Origin: Brevundimonas sp. | GTDB lineage: Bacteria; Pseudomonadota; Alphaproteobacteria; Caulobacterales; Caulobacteraceae | Assembly: GCF_027484365.1 (NCBI RefSeq) | Contig: NZ_JAIXTC010000026.1 | Coordinates: forward strand, 86,411-150,410 | Direction: 5' to 3' | DNA length: 64,000 nt | Shown here: positions 16,766 through 24,978 of the stretch, in pieces | How the letters are laid out: each line of letters starts with the position of its first letter | Numbering within the stretch: the stretch's first letter is position 1 | The notes under the pieces: model-generated | Database searches by the model: none | Told to the model about the DNA's origin: nothing | The model's input: the letters and a program-made list of their open reading frames with translations, nothing else | Made by a program: the position numbers and the translations under genes

Positions 16766-17584
16766 TCAGCGAACCGTCACCGACGTGACCTGATAGAGGG
16801 CCAGGGCGCTGGTTACGGCGACGTTCAGGGAATCGAAGCCGCCCGCCATCGGGATGCCCACCGTCCTCACACGCGCCATAATCTCCGACGGCAGCCCCGG
16901 CCCTTCCGACCCGACCAGAATGGCCCTGCGCCCGCCCGCCGCCAGACCGGACAGTGGCTCCGTCGCGCCGGGCGACAAGGCGATCACCTGGAACCGGGCC
17001 GCCTGCAGGGCCACGATCAGATGGTCCAGCGAGGCGGCGCCGGCGCCCGGTGTCCTCAGAACGGCCCCGACCGACACCCGGATCGCCTTGCGATAGAAGG
17101 GATCGCAGCAGCGCTCGTCCCTCAGCACCGCCGCCGCACCGAAGGCCGCGGCGTTCCGGAAAAGCCCGCCCATATTGTCGTGATTGCCGATCCCGGCGCA
17201 GGCCAGGACGACACAGTCCTCCGGCAGGTCGGCGAGGACCGCCTCGACCGGTCGTTCGACCGGCTTCTCGCCGAGCGCCAGCAGACCGCGGTGCAGGGGA
17301 AAGCCGGCGATGGCGTCCATGACCGCCTGGGAGGCCGCATAGACGGGCGTCTCGGGGCCCGCCGCCGCGATCAGGTCCTTCTGGGCCTCAAGCCGATTCG
17401 CCGCGATGAGCAGCGACCGCGCCCGGCACAGGGACGCGGGCGACAGAAGGGTGCGGATCACCACCTCCCCCTCCGCCACGAACAGTCCTTCGCGTCCCGT
17501 CAGGTCGCGCTCGCGGATATCGCGATAGGCGGCCACGCGGGGATCCGAGGGGTCGTCGATGAACTGAACGCTGTTGGCTGACAT
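16766..17584 (-). CDS. TrmH/SpoU-family RNA 2'-O-methyltransferase
   Basis: The product has 272 residues from the ATG at 17584. A longer frame runs back through tRNA-Asn and is an artefact. An N-terminal substrate-binding region (GREGLFVAEGEVVIRTLL) precedes a SPOUT knot with GIGNHDNMGGLFRNAAAFGA, VGSEGPGLP and MAGGFDSLNVAVTSALALYQ, the three SPOUT motifs. It should 2'-O-methylate ribose in tRNA or rRNA. The target is not predictable. It is divergent from tRNA-Asn. Confidence 0.9.
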   Translation of the reverse strand: MSANSVQFIDDPSDPRVAAYRDIRERDLTGREGLFVAEGEVVIRTLLSPASLCRARSLLIAANRLEAQKDLIAAAGPETPVYAASQAVMDAIAGFPLHRGLLALGEKPVERPVEAVLADLPEDCVVLACAGIGNHDNMGGLFRNAAAFGAAAVLRDERCCDPFYRKAIRVSVGAVLRTPGAGAASLDHLIVALQAARFQVIALSPGATEPLSGLAAGGRRAILVGSEGPGLPSEIMARVRTVGIPMAGGFDSLNVAVTSALALYQVTSVTVR

Positions 17585-17640
17585 TTCCCGTTGCACAATC
17601 AAGAAGGCCGCTGCTATAGGCCCGCCTCCCGAGCCCCTGT

Positions 17641-17715
17641 TCCGCGGTAGCTCAGTGGTAGAGCAGCCGACTGTTAATCGGCTGGTCGTAGGTTCGAATC
17701 CTACCCGCGGAGCCA
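17641..17715 (+). tRNA. tRNA-Asn (GTT)
   Basis: The acceptor stem TCCGCGG (17641-17647) pairs with CCGCGGA (17705-17711). The anticodon loop CTGTTAA has GTT at 17673-17675, the T-arm contains GGTTCGAATCC, and the CCA end is encoded (17713-17715). Confidence 0.97.
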
Positions 17716-17820
17716 CTCGGCGCTTTAGCCCGATTTCGAGACGGCGCTACCGCCTTTCTGGCGGACACACAGGCAAGGCAGACCATCAGCGCCGTCCCGG
17801 CCGCAACCGAGGCTTGGCTC

Positions 17821-19134
17821 ATGATTTCGCGCCCCGCGACGATCGGCATCGACTTCGGCACCACCAATACGGTCGTGGCTCTCTCTGGCGAAGACGGCGA
17901 GGCCATCGTGGTGCGGTTCGAGGCGCCGGGCGGTGAGGTCGCCACCTTCCGGTCGACATTGAGCTTCCAGCTACACCCCGGTCCGGGCGGCTCGACGCCC
18001 GAGCGTGTCGTCGAGGCCGGCCCCTGGGCCATCGAGGCCTATGTCGAGGATCCGCTCGACACCCGCTTCATCCAGTCGTTCAAGACATTCGCCGCCAGCG
18101 CCGCCTTCACCGAGACGGTCATCGACAACCGTCGCTACGGGTTCGAGGATCTGCTGGCGGCCTTTCTTCTGCGCCTCCGTCACCATGCAGGTGCCCCCAT
18201 GGACGTCCTGCCGCCCCGCGTCATCGTCGGGCGGCCGGTGACCTTCGCCGGCGGATCGCCGGACGCGGATCTGGCCTTGCAGCGGTACCAGACCGCCTTC
18301 GCCCGGCTGGGCTTCACCGACATCCGCTATGCCTACGAACCCATCGGCGCAGCCTTCTTCTTCGCCCGCAATCTGACCGAACCGGCCACCGTTCTCGTCG
18401 CCGACTTCGGCGGCGGCACCAGTGACTTCTCCATCGTCCGCTTCGAGCCCTCGCCCGAGGGCCTTCGATCGACCCCGCTGGCGCGCTCTGGCGTGGGCGT
18501 GGCCGGCGACGCCTTCGACTACCGGATCATCGACCAGTTGGTCTCGCCGACCCTGGGCAAGGGCGGGTCCTACCGGACGTTCGGAAAGGTTCTGCCAATC
18601 CCGCAACGCTACTTCGCCGCTTTCGCCCGCTGGGACCAGCTGGCCCTGTTGCGCGCCTCGCGCGACATGAAGGACATCCGCGCCCTGGCCCGCACCGCCG
18701 TGGAGCCGGACAAGGTCTGCCGTCTGATCGAGGTGCTCGACGACAACCACGGCTATGCCCTCTACCAGGCGGTCTCGCTCCTCAAGACGGACCTGTCGGC
18801 CGAGGAGACCGCGACCTTCGTCTTCGAGGCCGGGTCGATCCGGCTTGAGGCGGCCGTCGCCCGGTCGGAGTTCGAAGCCTGGATCGCGCCGGAGCTGGCC
18901 GCCATCGAGGGCGCGGTCGACCAGGCCATCGATCAGGCCGGTCTGCGGCCGGACGAAATCAACCGGGTCTTCCTGACCGGCGGCACCTCCTTCGTTCCGG
19001 CGGTGCGGGACATCTTCCACCGCCGTTTCGACTCCACAAAGATCGAGACCGGCGGCGAGTTCGAATCGATCGCCTCGGGACTGGCCCTGATCGGGCGGGA
19101 AACGGACCTCGATCTCTGGACGGAGCGCCGCTGA
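17821..19134 (+). CDS. Short Hsp70/YegD-like ATPase
   Basis: The product has 437 residues and consists only of the actin/Hsp70 nucleotide-binding fold: phosphate-1 loop IGIDFGTTNTVVAL (residues 8-21), phosphate-2 VLVADFGGGTSDFSIV and adenosine motif VFLTGGTSFVPAV. The DnaK substrate-binding domain is absent, as in E. coli YegD. Such proteins are thought to be chaperone-like ATPases of unknown client. The ribosome site GAGG lies 8 nt before the ATG. The YcaQ-type gene follows after 40 bp and may be co-transcribed. Confidence 0.9.
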   Translation: MISRPATIGIDFGTTNTVVALSGEDGEAIVVRFEAPGGEVATFRSTLSFQLHPGPGGSTPERVVEAGPWAIEAYVEDPLDTRFIQSFKTFAASAAFTETVIDNRRYGFEDLLAAFLLRLRHHAGAPMDVLPPRVIVGRPVTFAGGSPDADLALQRYQTAFARLGFTDIRYAYEPIGAAFFFARNLTEPATVLVADFGGGTSDFSIVRFEPSPEGLRSTPLARSGVGVAGDAFDYRIIDQLVSPTLGKGGSYRTFGKVLPIPQRYFAAFARWDQLALLRASRDMKDIRALARTAVEPDKVCRLIEVLDDNHGYALYQAVSLLKTDLSAEETATFVFEAGSIRLEAAVARSEFEAWIAPELAAIEGAVDQAIDQAGLRPDEINRVFLTGGTSFVPAVRDIFHRRFDSTKIETGGEFESIASGLALIGRETDLDLWTERR

Positions 19135-19174
19135 CGAGACTCCCCCGGGATCGCCCTTTAGGGTCGGGGCGGAC

Positions 19175-20374
19175 ATGACCGAACAGATCTCGCCCGCCCT
19201 CGCCCGACGCATGGCCCTGGCCGCCCAGGGTTTCGGCAGACCCCGCCCCCCGACGGCAGGCAGCCGCCAGTTCCGCGACACGGCCCGGCGGCTGGGTGTG
19301 ATCCAGATCGACAGCGTCAACGTCGTCAGCCGCACCCACTATCTGCCGGCCTTCTCACGCCTCGGCGACTATCCGCGCGCGCTGCTGGAAGCCGAGGCCT
19401 GGGGCAAAAGGCCGTCGCTGTTCGAATACTGGGGTCACGAGGCCTCGCTGATGCCTCTGGAGATCCAGCCCCTGATGCGCTGGCGGATGGAGCGGGCGCG
19501 CGACGGCCACGGCATCTGGACCGGCCTCAACCGCTTCGGCCGCGAACGCCGCGACTATATCGACGGCGTCCTGACTGAAATCGAACGGCGCGGCCCCGTC
19601 ACGGGCGCCGACTTCGCTGCCGGCCCGCGGGGCAAGCCCGGCTGGTGGGAGTGGTCGGACGGCAAGCGCGCCCTGGAATGGCTGTTCTGGGCCGGGCTGA
19701 TCACGACCAGGACCCGGCGGGGCTTCGAGCGGGTCTATGACCTCACCGAGCGCGTCATCCCCTCCGCGATTCGGGACCTGCCGACCCCGACCGAGGCCGA
19801 CGCCCAGCGGGCTCTGGTCCGGATCGCCGCCGCCGCCATGGGCGTCGCCACAACCGCCGACCTGCGCGACTATTTCCGCCTGCCGCTTCAGGACGCGCGA
19901 GACCGCGTCGCCGAACTGGTCGAGGAAGGCGATCTGGCCCCGGTCGTCGTGCCGGGCTGGAAAGGCGCCGCCTGGATCGCACCCGACGCCCGCAGGCCGC
20001 GCAGGATTCAGGGCGCCGCCCTCCTCTCCCCCTTCGACAACCTGATCTGGTTTCGCGACCGGTCCGAGCGGCTGTTCGACGTCCGCATCCGGCTGGAGAT
20101 CTACACCCCGGCGCACAAGCGGGCGCACGGCTACTATGTCCTGCCCTTCCTCGAGGATGAGGCGGTCACGGCACGGGTCGATCTGAAGGCCGATCGTCAG
20201 GCCGGAGCCCTGCTGGTCCAGGCCGCCTGGCGCGAGCCGCTCGCGACACCCGAGACAGCCGCACGACTGGCTACGGAACTCGTCGGTATGGCGGGCTGGT
20301 TGGGTCTCGGCCGCGTCGCGGTCAAGCCGCGCGGTGACCTGGCGCCCGACCTGTCCGACGCCCTGCCGGGTTGA
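19175..20374 (+). CDS. YcaQ/AlkZ-family DNA glycosylase (HTH_42)
   Basis: The product has 399 residues. The conserved RRLGVIQIDSVNVVSRTHYLP block contains the QxD motif used for catalysis in E. coli YcaQ, with later LFEYWGHEASLMP and LSPFDNLIWFRDR blocks and winged-helix modules throughout. YcaQ removes alkylated bases and unhooks interstrand crosslinks; AlkZ of Streptomyces protects against azinomycin. A housekeeping crosslink-repair role is likely here, as no antibiotic cluster adjoins. It is convergent with a lipoprotein-like gene. Confidence 0.88.
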   Translation: MTEQISPALARRMALAAQGFGRPRPPTAGSRQFRDTARRLGVIQIDSVNVVSRTHYLPAFSRLGDYPRALLEAEAWGKRPSLFEYWGHEASLMPLEIQPLMRWRMERARDGHGIWTGLNRFGRERRDYIDGVLTEIERRGPVTGADFAAGPRGKPGWWEWSDGKRALEWLFWAGLITTRTRRGFERVYDLTERVIPSAIRDLPTPTEADAQRALVRIAAAAMGVATTADLRDYFRLPLQDARDRVAELVEEGDLAPVVVPGWKGAAWIAPDARRPRRIQGAALLSPFDNLIWFRDRSERLFDVRIRLEIYTPAHKRAHGYYVLPFLEDEAVTARVDLKADRQAGALLVQAAWREPLATPETAARLATELVGMAGWLGLGRVAVKPRGDLAPDLSDALPG

Positions 20375-20380
20375 TGCACA

Positions 20381-20408
20381 AGAAAAAGCCCGACGCGGAC
20401 GCCGGGCT
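20381..20408 (-). terminator. Terminator of the 20471-21208 gene
   Basis: Read on the minus strand, an AGCCCG/CGGGCT-based stem (20387-20392 with 20403-20408, extended by further pairs) is followed by TTTTTCTT. It suits the minus-strand gene ending at 20471. Confidence 0.8.
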
Positions 20409-20470
20409 GAAGAAGTTCGGTGATGGTGGGTGTCCTCGAAGAGAACACACCAACGGTTGGCGTGAACCGG

Positions 20471-21208
20471 TTAACGAACCGTTGCCGGCTTGTCGGGGAA
20501 CCAGGTTGACTGACGACCGCCGCCAGGACTCGACCAGGCGATGCTCCAGCCCGCTCCCGAGCGTCGCAATGTATCGGTCGTCGCGGCCCCGCCCGGAGCC
20601 GGCGCATAGGCGGTTCCGTCGACCGTGATCGGCGATGTGCCGTCCCCGGAGCCCGCAAGCCGCCAGCGCCCCTGGGCGTCCGCCCTCACCGTGCGCTGGA
20701 CGTCCCCCGCGATGACGACCTCGGTCCCGCTCGGCGCCCGTCCGGAGACGAAAGCCGCCCGTCCGTCGGTGTCTACGGCGTCCAGACCTGACCCGGCGTC
20801 GAGCCGCTGCGTCGGTGCGCCAATGGCCAGGAGAGCGATTGGCGACGAGGGGTCCGCACCGATCAGCAGACGGTAGGGCGCGGGAAACCCGGCCTGACCG
20901 ACGCGCGCCTCCACGAGGAAAAGCATGTCCTGCGCCGGTCGCGGCACCCGCAACTCGAACCGTCCCTCTGCATCCGCCCCCACGGCATAGGCCAGATCGC
21001 CCGCGCCGCTGACCACAACGCGGCCCAGCGGCGACGCCTGCCCTCGCACGATCAGTTCACTCCCGCTTGAGGCGACCCCGTCGATCTCGGGCGGCATGAC
21101 CCAGCCCGACTCCTGCGTCGTCTCGGCAGCCGGCGCGGTCTGGTCGCTGCAGGCCGAACCGGCCAGGGCGGCAAGCACGGCCAATGTCGATGCGATCGGT
21201 CGTTTCAT
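20471..21208 (-). CDS. Secreted, probably lipidated protein of unknown function
   Basis: The product has 245 residues from the ATG at 21208. The open frame runs further upstream across the divergent LOG gene, and that part is rejected. The N-terminus MKRPIASTLAVLAALAGSAC looks like a lipoprotein signal with Cys20, although the -3 position is not ideal. The mature part has two or three repeats of a beta-sandwich style (GRVVVSGAGD...DAEGRFELRVP; GTEVVIAGD...DAQGRWRLAGS), like carboxypeptidase-regulatory or Ig-like folds. A cell-envelope role is likely; no specific function is recognised. Confidence 0.7.
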   Translation of the reverse strand: MKRPIASTLAVLAALAGSACSDQTAPAAETTQESGWVMPPEIDGVASSGSELIVRGQASPLGRVVVSGAGDLAYAVGADAEGRFELRVPRPAQDMLFLVEARVGQAGFPAPYRLLIGADPSSPIALLAIGAPTQRLDAGSGLDAVDTDGRAAFVSGRAPSGTEVVIAGDVQRTVRADAQGRWRLAGSGDGTSPITVDGTAYAPAPGGAATTDTLRRSGAGWSIAWSSPGGGRQSTWFPDKPATVR

Positions 21209-21295
21209 CCTGTCCGTCGGGTCTGTAGGACTGTTCGTCCAGATAGACCGGCGCGATCGGCCTGTCTCCAACCTTGCGCTTCGTCCCGAGGGTTC

Positions 21296-21901
21296 ATGTC
21301 GGCGTCCATTCCCACCATCGCTCCGTTCGAAGGCCACTCGGTCTGCCTCTTCTGCGGCTCTTCCGACGCCGCCGATCCCGTCTACACCCGGGCCGCCGCC
21401 GAATTCGGCGCGGCGACGGCGCGCGAGGGCTGGAGGCTGGTCTACGGCGGCGGCGGCGTGGGCCTGATGGGCGCGTCGGCCCGCGCGGCGCACGAGGCCG
21501 GCGGCCGGGTTGTCGGCATCATGCCCGCCTTCCTGCGCAGCCGCGAACGTCTGTTCGACGAGGTCGAAACCATCGTCGTCACCTCGATGCACGAGCGCAA
21601 GCAGCTCATGTATGACCAGTCAGACGCTTTCGTGGTCGCACCCGGCGGTATCGGCACTCTGGAGGAGGTCGTGGAACTGCTGTCCTGGAAGCGACTGGAC
21701 CTGCACGGCAAGCCGGTGATTTTCCTCAATATCGGCGGCTTCTGGGAGACGTTCTTCGCCCTCATGCGCCAGAGCGTGGAGACGGGCTTCACCCCGGCGT
21801 CCTTCCTTCAGGCCTGGACGGTCTGCGACACGGTCGAGGCGGCGATCCTGGCGATGCGACATGCTGACGCTTCGCCGGCCTTGAAACATGACCGACGATA
21901 A
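21296..21901 (+). CDS. LOG-family (lysine decarboxylase-like) protein
   Basis: The product has 201 residues with a Rossmann-like fold: CLFCGSSDAADPVY at the N-terminus, GGGGVGLMG, and the hallmark PGGIGTLEEVVE. LOG proteins are phosphoribohydrolases that release a free base from nucleoside 5'-monophosphates (cytokinin activation in plants). In bacteria the substrate is often unclear, and the old label 'lysine decarboxylase' is misleading. The ATG at 21296 is divergent from the lipoprotein-like gene 87 bp away. Confidence 0.92.
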   Translation: MSASIPTIAPFEGHSVCLFCGSSDAADPVYTRAAAEFGAATAREGWRLVYGGGGVGLMGASARAAHEAGGRVVGIMPAFLRSRERLFDEVETIVVTSMHERKQLMYDQSDAFVVAPGGIGTLEEVVELLSWKRLDLHGKPVIFLNIGGFWETFFALMRQSVETGFTPASFLQAWTVCDTVEAAILAMRHADASPALKHDRR

Positions 21902-21935
21902 GTAATCATTGGTAAGTCAGCGCCTCAGTCCGTTC

Positions 21936-21979
21936 TTTTTGAAAACTGGATTGACAGTTTTTAAAAACAACTCACTATG
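21936..21979 (+). promoter_or_regulatory. AT-rich promoter with overlapping 13-bp inverted repeat
   Basis: A consensus -35 TTGACA (21951-21956) is followed, 17 nt later, by a weak -10 ACTATG (21974-21979). Arms at 21936-21948 and 21955-21967 are complementary at 12 of 13 positions (G-T at the other), around a 6-nt centre that carries most of the -35. The stretch is strikingly AT-rich for this genome. Confidence 0.55.
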
Positions 21980-22030
21980 CCGGTGCTGATGCTGGATCGC
22001 CTCGGTCCGCCCTTGCCCCGGAGTCTCCCC

Positions 22031-22333
22031 ATGCGCGCCGTCCTCCCCCTGCTCGCCCTCTGCGCCGCCTTCGCCGGCGCACCCGCAATCGCCCAGTCGA
22101 CCGCACCGACCCGCCTGGTCCTGGCTGACGCCTCGCGCGTTCCTGCCCGCGCCACCATCATCGACGGCGCCAGCTGGCGTTGCGAAGGCCAGACCTGCAC
22201 CGCTTCGGGGGGCGCCGATCAACCTGCCCCACGCGCCTGCCGACGGGTCGCCGCCCGTCTTGGGCCGGTGACGGAATTCTCATGGAAGGGCACGGCCCTG
22301 TCGGCAGAACAACTGGCCGCCTGCAACGCCTAG
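22031..22333 (+). CDS. Small secreted protein, CC_3452-like
   Basis: The product has 100 residues from the ATG at 22031, with GGAG 8 nt upstream. An in-frame ATG at 21977 falls in the promoter and is less likely. A signal peptide is cut after APAIAQ (about residue 22). The short mature domain has a Cys pair in WRCEGQTCTASGG and Cys residues in RACRRV and LAACNA. It resembles the small secreted caulobacter family that databases name after CC_3452; that identification is from memory. Function is unknown. A bidirectional terminator follows. Confidence 0.75.
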   Translation: MRAVLPLLALCAAFAGAPAIAQSTAPTRLVLADASRVPARATIIDGASWRCEGQTCTASGGADQPAPRACRRVAARLGPVTEFSWKGTALSAEQLAACNA

Positions 22334-22338
22334 AATGC

Positions 22339-22369
22339 AAAAGGGGCGGTCCACCGGACCGCCCCTTTT
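22339..22369. terminator. Bidirectional terminator
   Basis: A perfect 10-bp GC stem (22343-22352 with 22356-22365) with a 3-nt loop is flanked by AAAA and TTTT. It serves both the small secreted protein gene and convergent gltX. Confidence 0.93.
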
Positions 22370-22379
22370 CATTTCCGCC

Positions 22380-23729
22380 CTAGGCGATTTCGCCCCTGAG
22401 CCGCTTCTCGATCCGTTCGCGTCCGATCAGCGGCACGATCGTCGCCATGTCCGGCCCGTGCGGCTGGCCCGTCAGGATATGACGGAGCGGCATGAACAGG
22501 GCCTTGCCCTTGGCCCCCGTGGTTTCCTTGACCGCATTGGTCCAGGCCGACCATGCGCCCGCGTCGATGACCTCGGGCAGCACGGCCAGCGCCGCCGCCG
22601 CGAAGGCCGGATCCTCGATCACCGGCGTGACCGGCCCCCGTACCATCCGAGCCAGATCGACGACGTCGGCGAACTTCGTCAGATTGGCCCGCACCCCGTC
22701 CCAGAAGGTTTCGCCGAGATCACAGTCCAGCGCCTCCAGCCGCGCCTTCGCCGTCGCATAGGGCATGGCGTGCAGGGCCTGGGCGTTGAGCCGGTCCAGA
22801 TCCTCGGTGTCGTAGCGGGCCGGCGACCGGCCCATCTTGTCGAAGCTGAAGCCGAGGCCCAGGGCATGGATATCGGCGGCGACTTCCAGCGGATCCGACG
22901 TGCCGATCCGGCCCAGATGGCTGGTGATGGCGATCGGCTCATAGCCCTGGTCCCGCATCTCGGCGACCGACAGGGATCCGAGACGCTTCGACAGCGCAGC
23001 CCCGTCGGCCCCGACCAGCAGCGGCATGTGGGCGAAGTTCGGCACCGTCGTTCCGAGGCCCGCTGCGATCAGGGCTTCAAAAATCTCGATCTGGGCGCCG
23101 GTGTTGGTGGTATGATCCTCGCCCCGGATGACGTGGGTGATCCCCATGTCGATGTCGTCGACGACCGACGGCAGGGTGTAGAGGTAGAGCCCGTCCTCGC
23201 GGATCAGCACCGGGTCCGACATCGAGGCCGTGTCCACCTCGGCATGACCGCGCGACAGGTCCTCCCAGGCCACGCGGCGGCCGTCCAGCTTGAAACGCCA
23301 GTGCGGCTTCCGGCCCTCGGCCTCGAACGCGGCCTTCTCTTCGTCCGTCAGCGCGAGGGCGGCGCGGTCATAGATCGGCGGCAGTCCGCGCGACAGCTGC
23401 ACCTTGCGACGGCGGTCCAGCTCTTCCGATGTATCGTAGGCAGGATACAGGCGCCCGGCCGCCTTCAACCGCTCGGCCGCGTCGTCATATCGGTCGAACC
23501 GCTTCGACTGGTTGTACCGCTCGTCCCACAGCAGGCCGAGCCAGGTCAGGTCGTCCTCGATCCCCTGCTCGAACTCCGGCGTCGAACGGGCCAGGTCGGT
23601 GTCGTCGATGCGCAGGACGAACGAGCCACCCTGGCCCTTGGCGAACATCCAGTTGACCAGGGCGGTGCGGACGTTGCCGACATGCAGCTTGCCGGTGGGC
23701 GACGGGGCGAAACGGACCTTGACGGACAT
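22380..23729 (-). CDS. gltX: Glutamyl-tRNA synthetase
   Basis: The product has 449 residues from the ATG at 23729, giving the standard N-terminus VRFAPSPTGKLHVGNVRTAL with HVGN as the class I HIGH variant. The KMSKS-type loop reads ALSKRLGSLS, and a C-terminal helical anticodon domain is present. It charges tRNA-Glu, and may also mischarge tRNA-Gln for GatCAB, as in many alphaproteobacteria. A second gltX copy is common in this class and may lie elsewhere. It is divergent from alr. Confidence 0.95.
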   Translation of the reverse strand: MSVKVRFAPSPTGKLHVGNVRTALVNWMFAKGQGGSFVLRIDDTDLARSTPEFEQGIEDDLTWLGLLWDERYNQSKRFDRYDDAAERLKAAGRLYPAYDTSEELDRRRKVQLSRGLPPIYDRAALALTDEEKAAFEAEGRKPHWRFKLDGRRVAWEDLSRGHAEVDTASMSDPVLIREDGLYLYTLPSVVDDIDMGITHVIRGEDHTTNTGAQIEIFEALIAAGLGTTVPNFAHMPLLVGADGAALSKRLGSLSVAEMRDQGYEPIAITSHLGRIGTSDPLEVAADIHALGLGFSFDKMGRSPARYDTEDLDRLNAQALHAMPYATAKARLEALDCDLGETFWDGVRANLTKFADVVDLARMVRGPVTPVIEDPAFAAAALAVLPEVIDAGAWSAWTNAVKETTGAKGKALFMPLRHILTGQPHGPDMATIVPLIGRERIEKRLRGEIA

Positions 23730-23859
23730 GGGACAGCGAGACCTTGAAAGCGAGGCGCGTAGGTCGGTCACGCGTCGTCCCAAGTCAAGGACGGCGGCGG
23801 ACGGGCCCTTCGGTCGCTTTTCGGCTTTTCCGGCAACGATCTTGCGGCATAAGGCGTCG

Positions 23860-24903
23860 ATGACCGCTCCCGCCTCCCTGACCGTCGATCTGGACGCCCT
23901 TTCGCACAACTTCCATGCGCTGGAGGCCGTGACCGGCGTGCCCGTGCATCCGGTGGTGAAGGCCAATGCCTATGGCCTGGGCGCCGTTCTGGTGGCGAAA
24001 CGGCTGCTGGCCGAGGGTGCGCGGACCTTCTTCGTCGCTCGCCTGAACGAAGGCGTCGCCCTGCGCGAGGCGCTCGGCCCCGAACCGACCCTCTATGTGC
24101 TGGACGGCTGCGTCGGCGATGCGGCAGGTGCGCTGAAGGCCGCCGATCTACGCCCGATCCTCAACCACAGCGATCAGATCGCGTCCTGGACGGCGGCCGG
24201 CGGCGGAGCCTGCGGGCTGCAGATCGACACCGGCATGAACCGGCTTGGCTTTCGCCCGGAGGACGCACCCGAACCCTTCCAGGGCCTCGAACTGGTCATG
24301 AGCCACCTCGCCTGCGCCGACGAACCGGGCGAACCGATGAACCGGCGCCAGCGCGACGCTTTCGCCGCCGCGTCGGCGCGTTATCCGGACGCCCTGAAGT
24401 CCTTCGCCAATTCCGGTGGGTGCTTCCTCGGCCCCGACTATGGTTTCGACGCCGTGCGCCCGGGCATCTGCCTCTACGGCGGTGGCCCCGAAGGACGGCC
24501 CGATCCCCGACTGAAGGCCGTCGCGACCCTGACCGCCGAAATCCTGCAGATCCGCGAGCTCCCGGCGGGCGAGAGCGTCGGCTATTCGCGCGGCTTCATC
24601 GCCGGCAGGACCCGGCGCATCGCCACCTGCGGCGCGGGCTACGCCGACGGCGTCTTCCGCAGCAACTGTCCTGACGGCCGGGTCTGGGCCGCCGGCGCCC
24701 TGCGCCCGGTCCTGGGTCGGGTGTCGATGGACGTTATCGCCGTGGACGTGACCGACGCCGACATCGGCCTCGGCGATCGCGTCGAACTGTTCGGGGCCAA
24801 CCGCCCGATCGACGATGCCGCCTCGGCCGCGGGGACAATCAGCTATGAGCTGCTGACGTCCATCGGCAACCGCTGCGACCGCACCTGTCTTGGGGCACGC
24901 TAG
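23860..24903 (+). CDS. alr: Alanine racemase
   Basis: The product has 347 residues from the ATG at 23860. The PLP-lysine motif is VVKANAYGLG (about residues 32-41), the barrel contains LQIDTGMNRLGF and VRPGICLYGG, and the C-terminal beta domain holds GAGYADG and GRVSMDVIAVDV. It interconverts L- and D-alanine for peptidoglycan. The frame runs open upstream, antisense to gltX, but family length and start fit 23860. radA follows after 75 bp on the same strand. Confidence 0.95.
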   Translation: MTAPASLTVDLDALSHNFHALEAVTGVPVHPVVKANAYGLGAVLVAKRLLAEGARTFFVARLNEGVALREALGPEPTLYVLDGCVGDAAGALKAADLRPILNHSDQIASWTAAGGGACGLQIDTGMNRLGFRPEDAPEPFQGLELVMSHLACADEPGEPMNRRQRDAFAAASARYPDALKSFANSGGCFLGPDYGFDAVRPGICLYGGGPEGRPDPRLKAVATLTAEILQIRELPAGESVGYSRGFIAGRTRRIATCGAGYADGVFRSNCPDGRVWAAGALRPVLGRVSMDVIAVDVTDADIGLGDRVELFGANRPIDDAASAAGTISYELLTSIGNRCDRTCLGAR

Positions 24904-24978
24904 CGGGCACGACAATATCGGTCGCACCCTCATCGACTCCCCCTGCCCGGCGCCGCGCGACTCCTGTAAGCCGTCCGT

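Noticed and set aside
17585..17716. N-terminal extension of the TrmH-like gene running through tRNA-Asn antisense
   Set aside because: The peptide VGFEPTTSRLTVGCSTTELP is a well-known false translation of antisense tRNA. The ATG at 17584 gives the family start.
21209..21592. Upstream extension of the lipoprotein-like gene across the divergent LOG gene
   Set aside because: No domain in the extension, and the ATG at 21208 starts a normal signal peptide.
22335..23747. Long plus-strand frame antisense to gltX
   Set aside because: gltX with HVGN and KMSKS-type motifs occupies the other strand.
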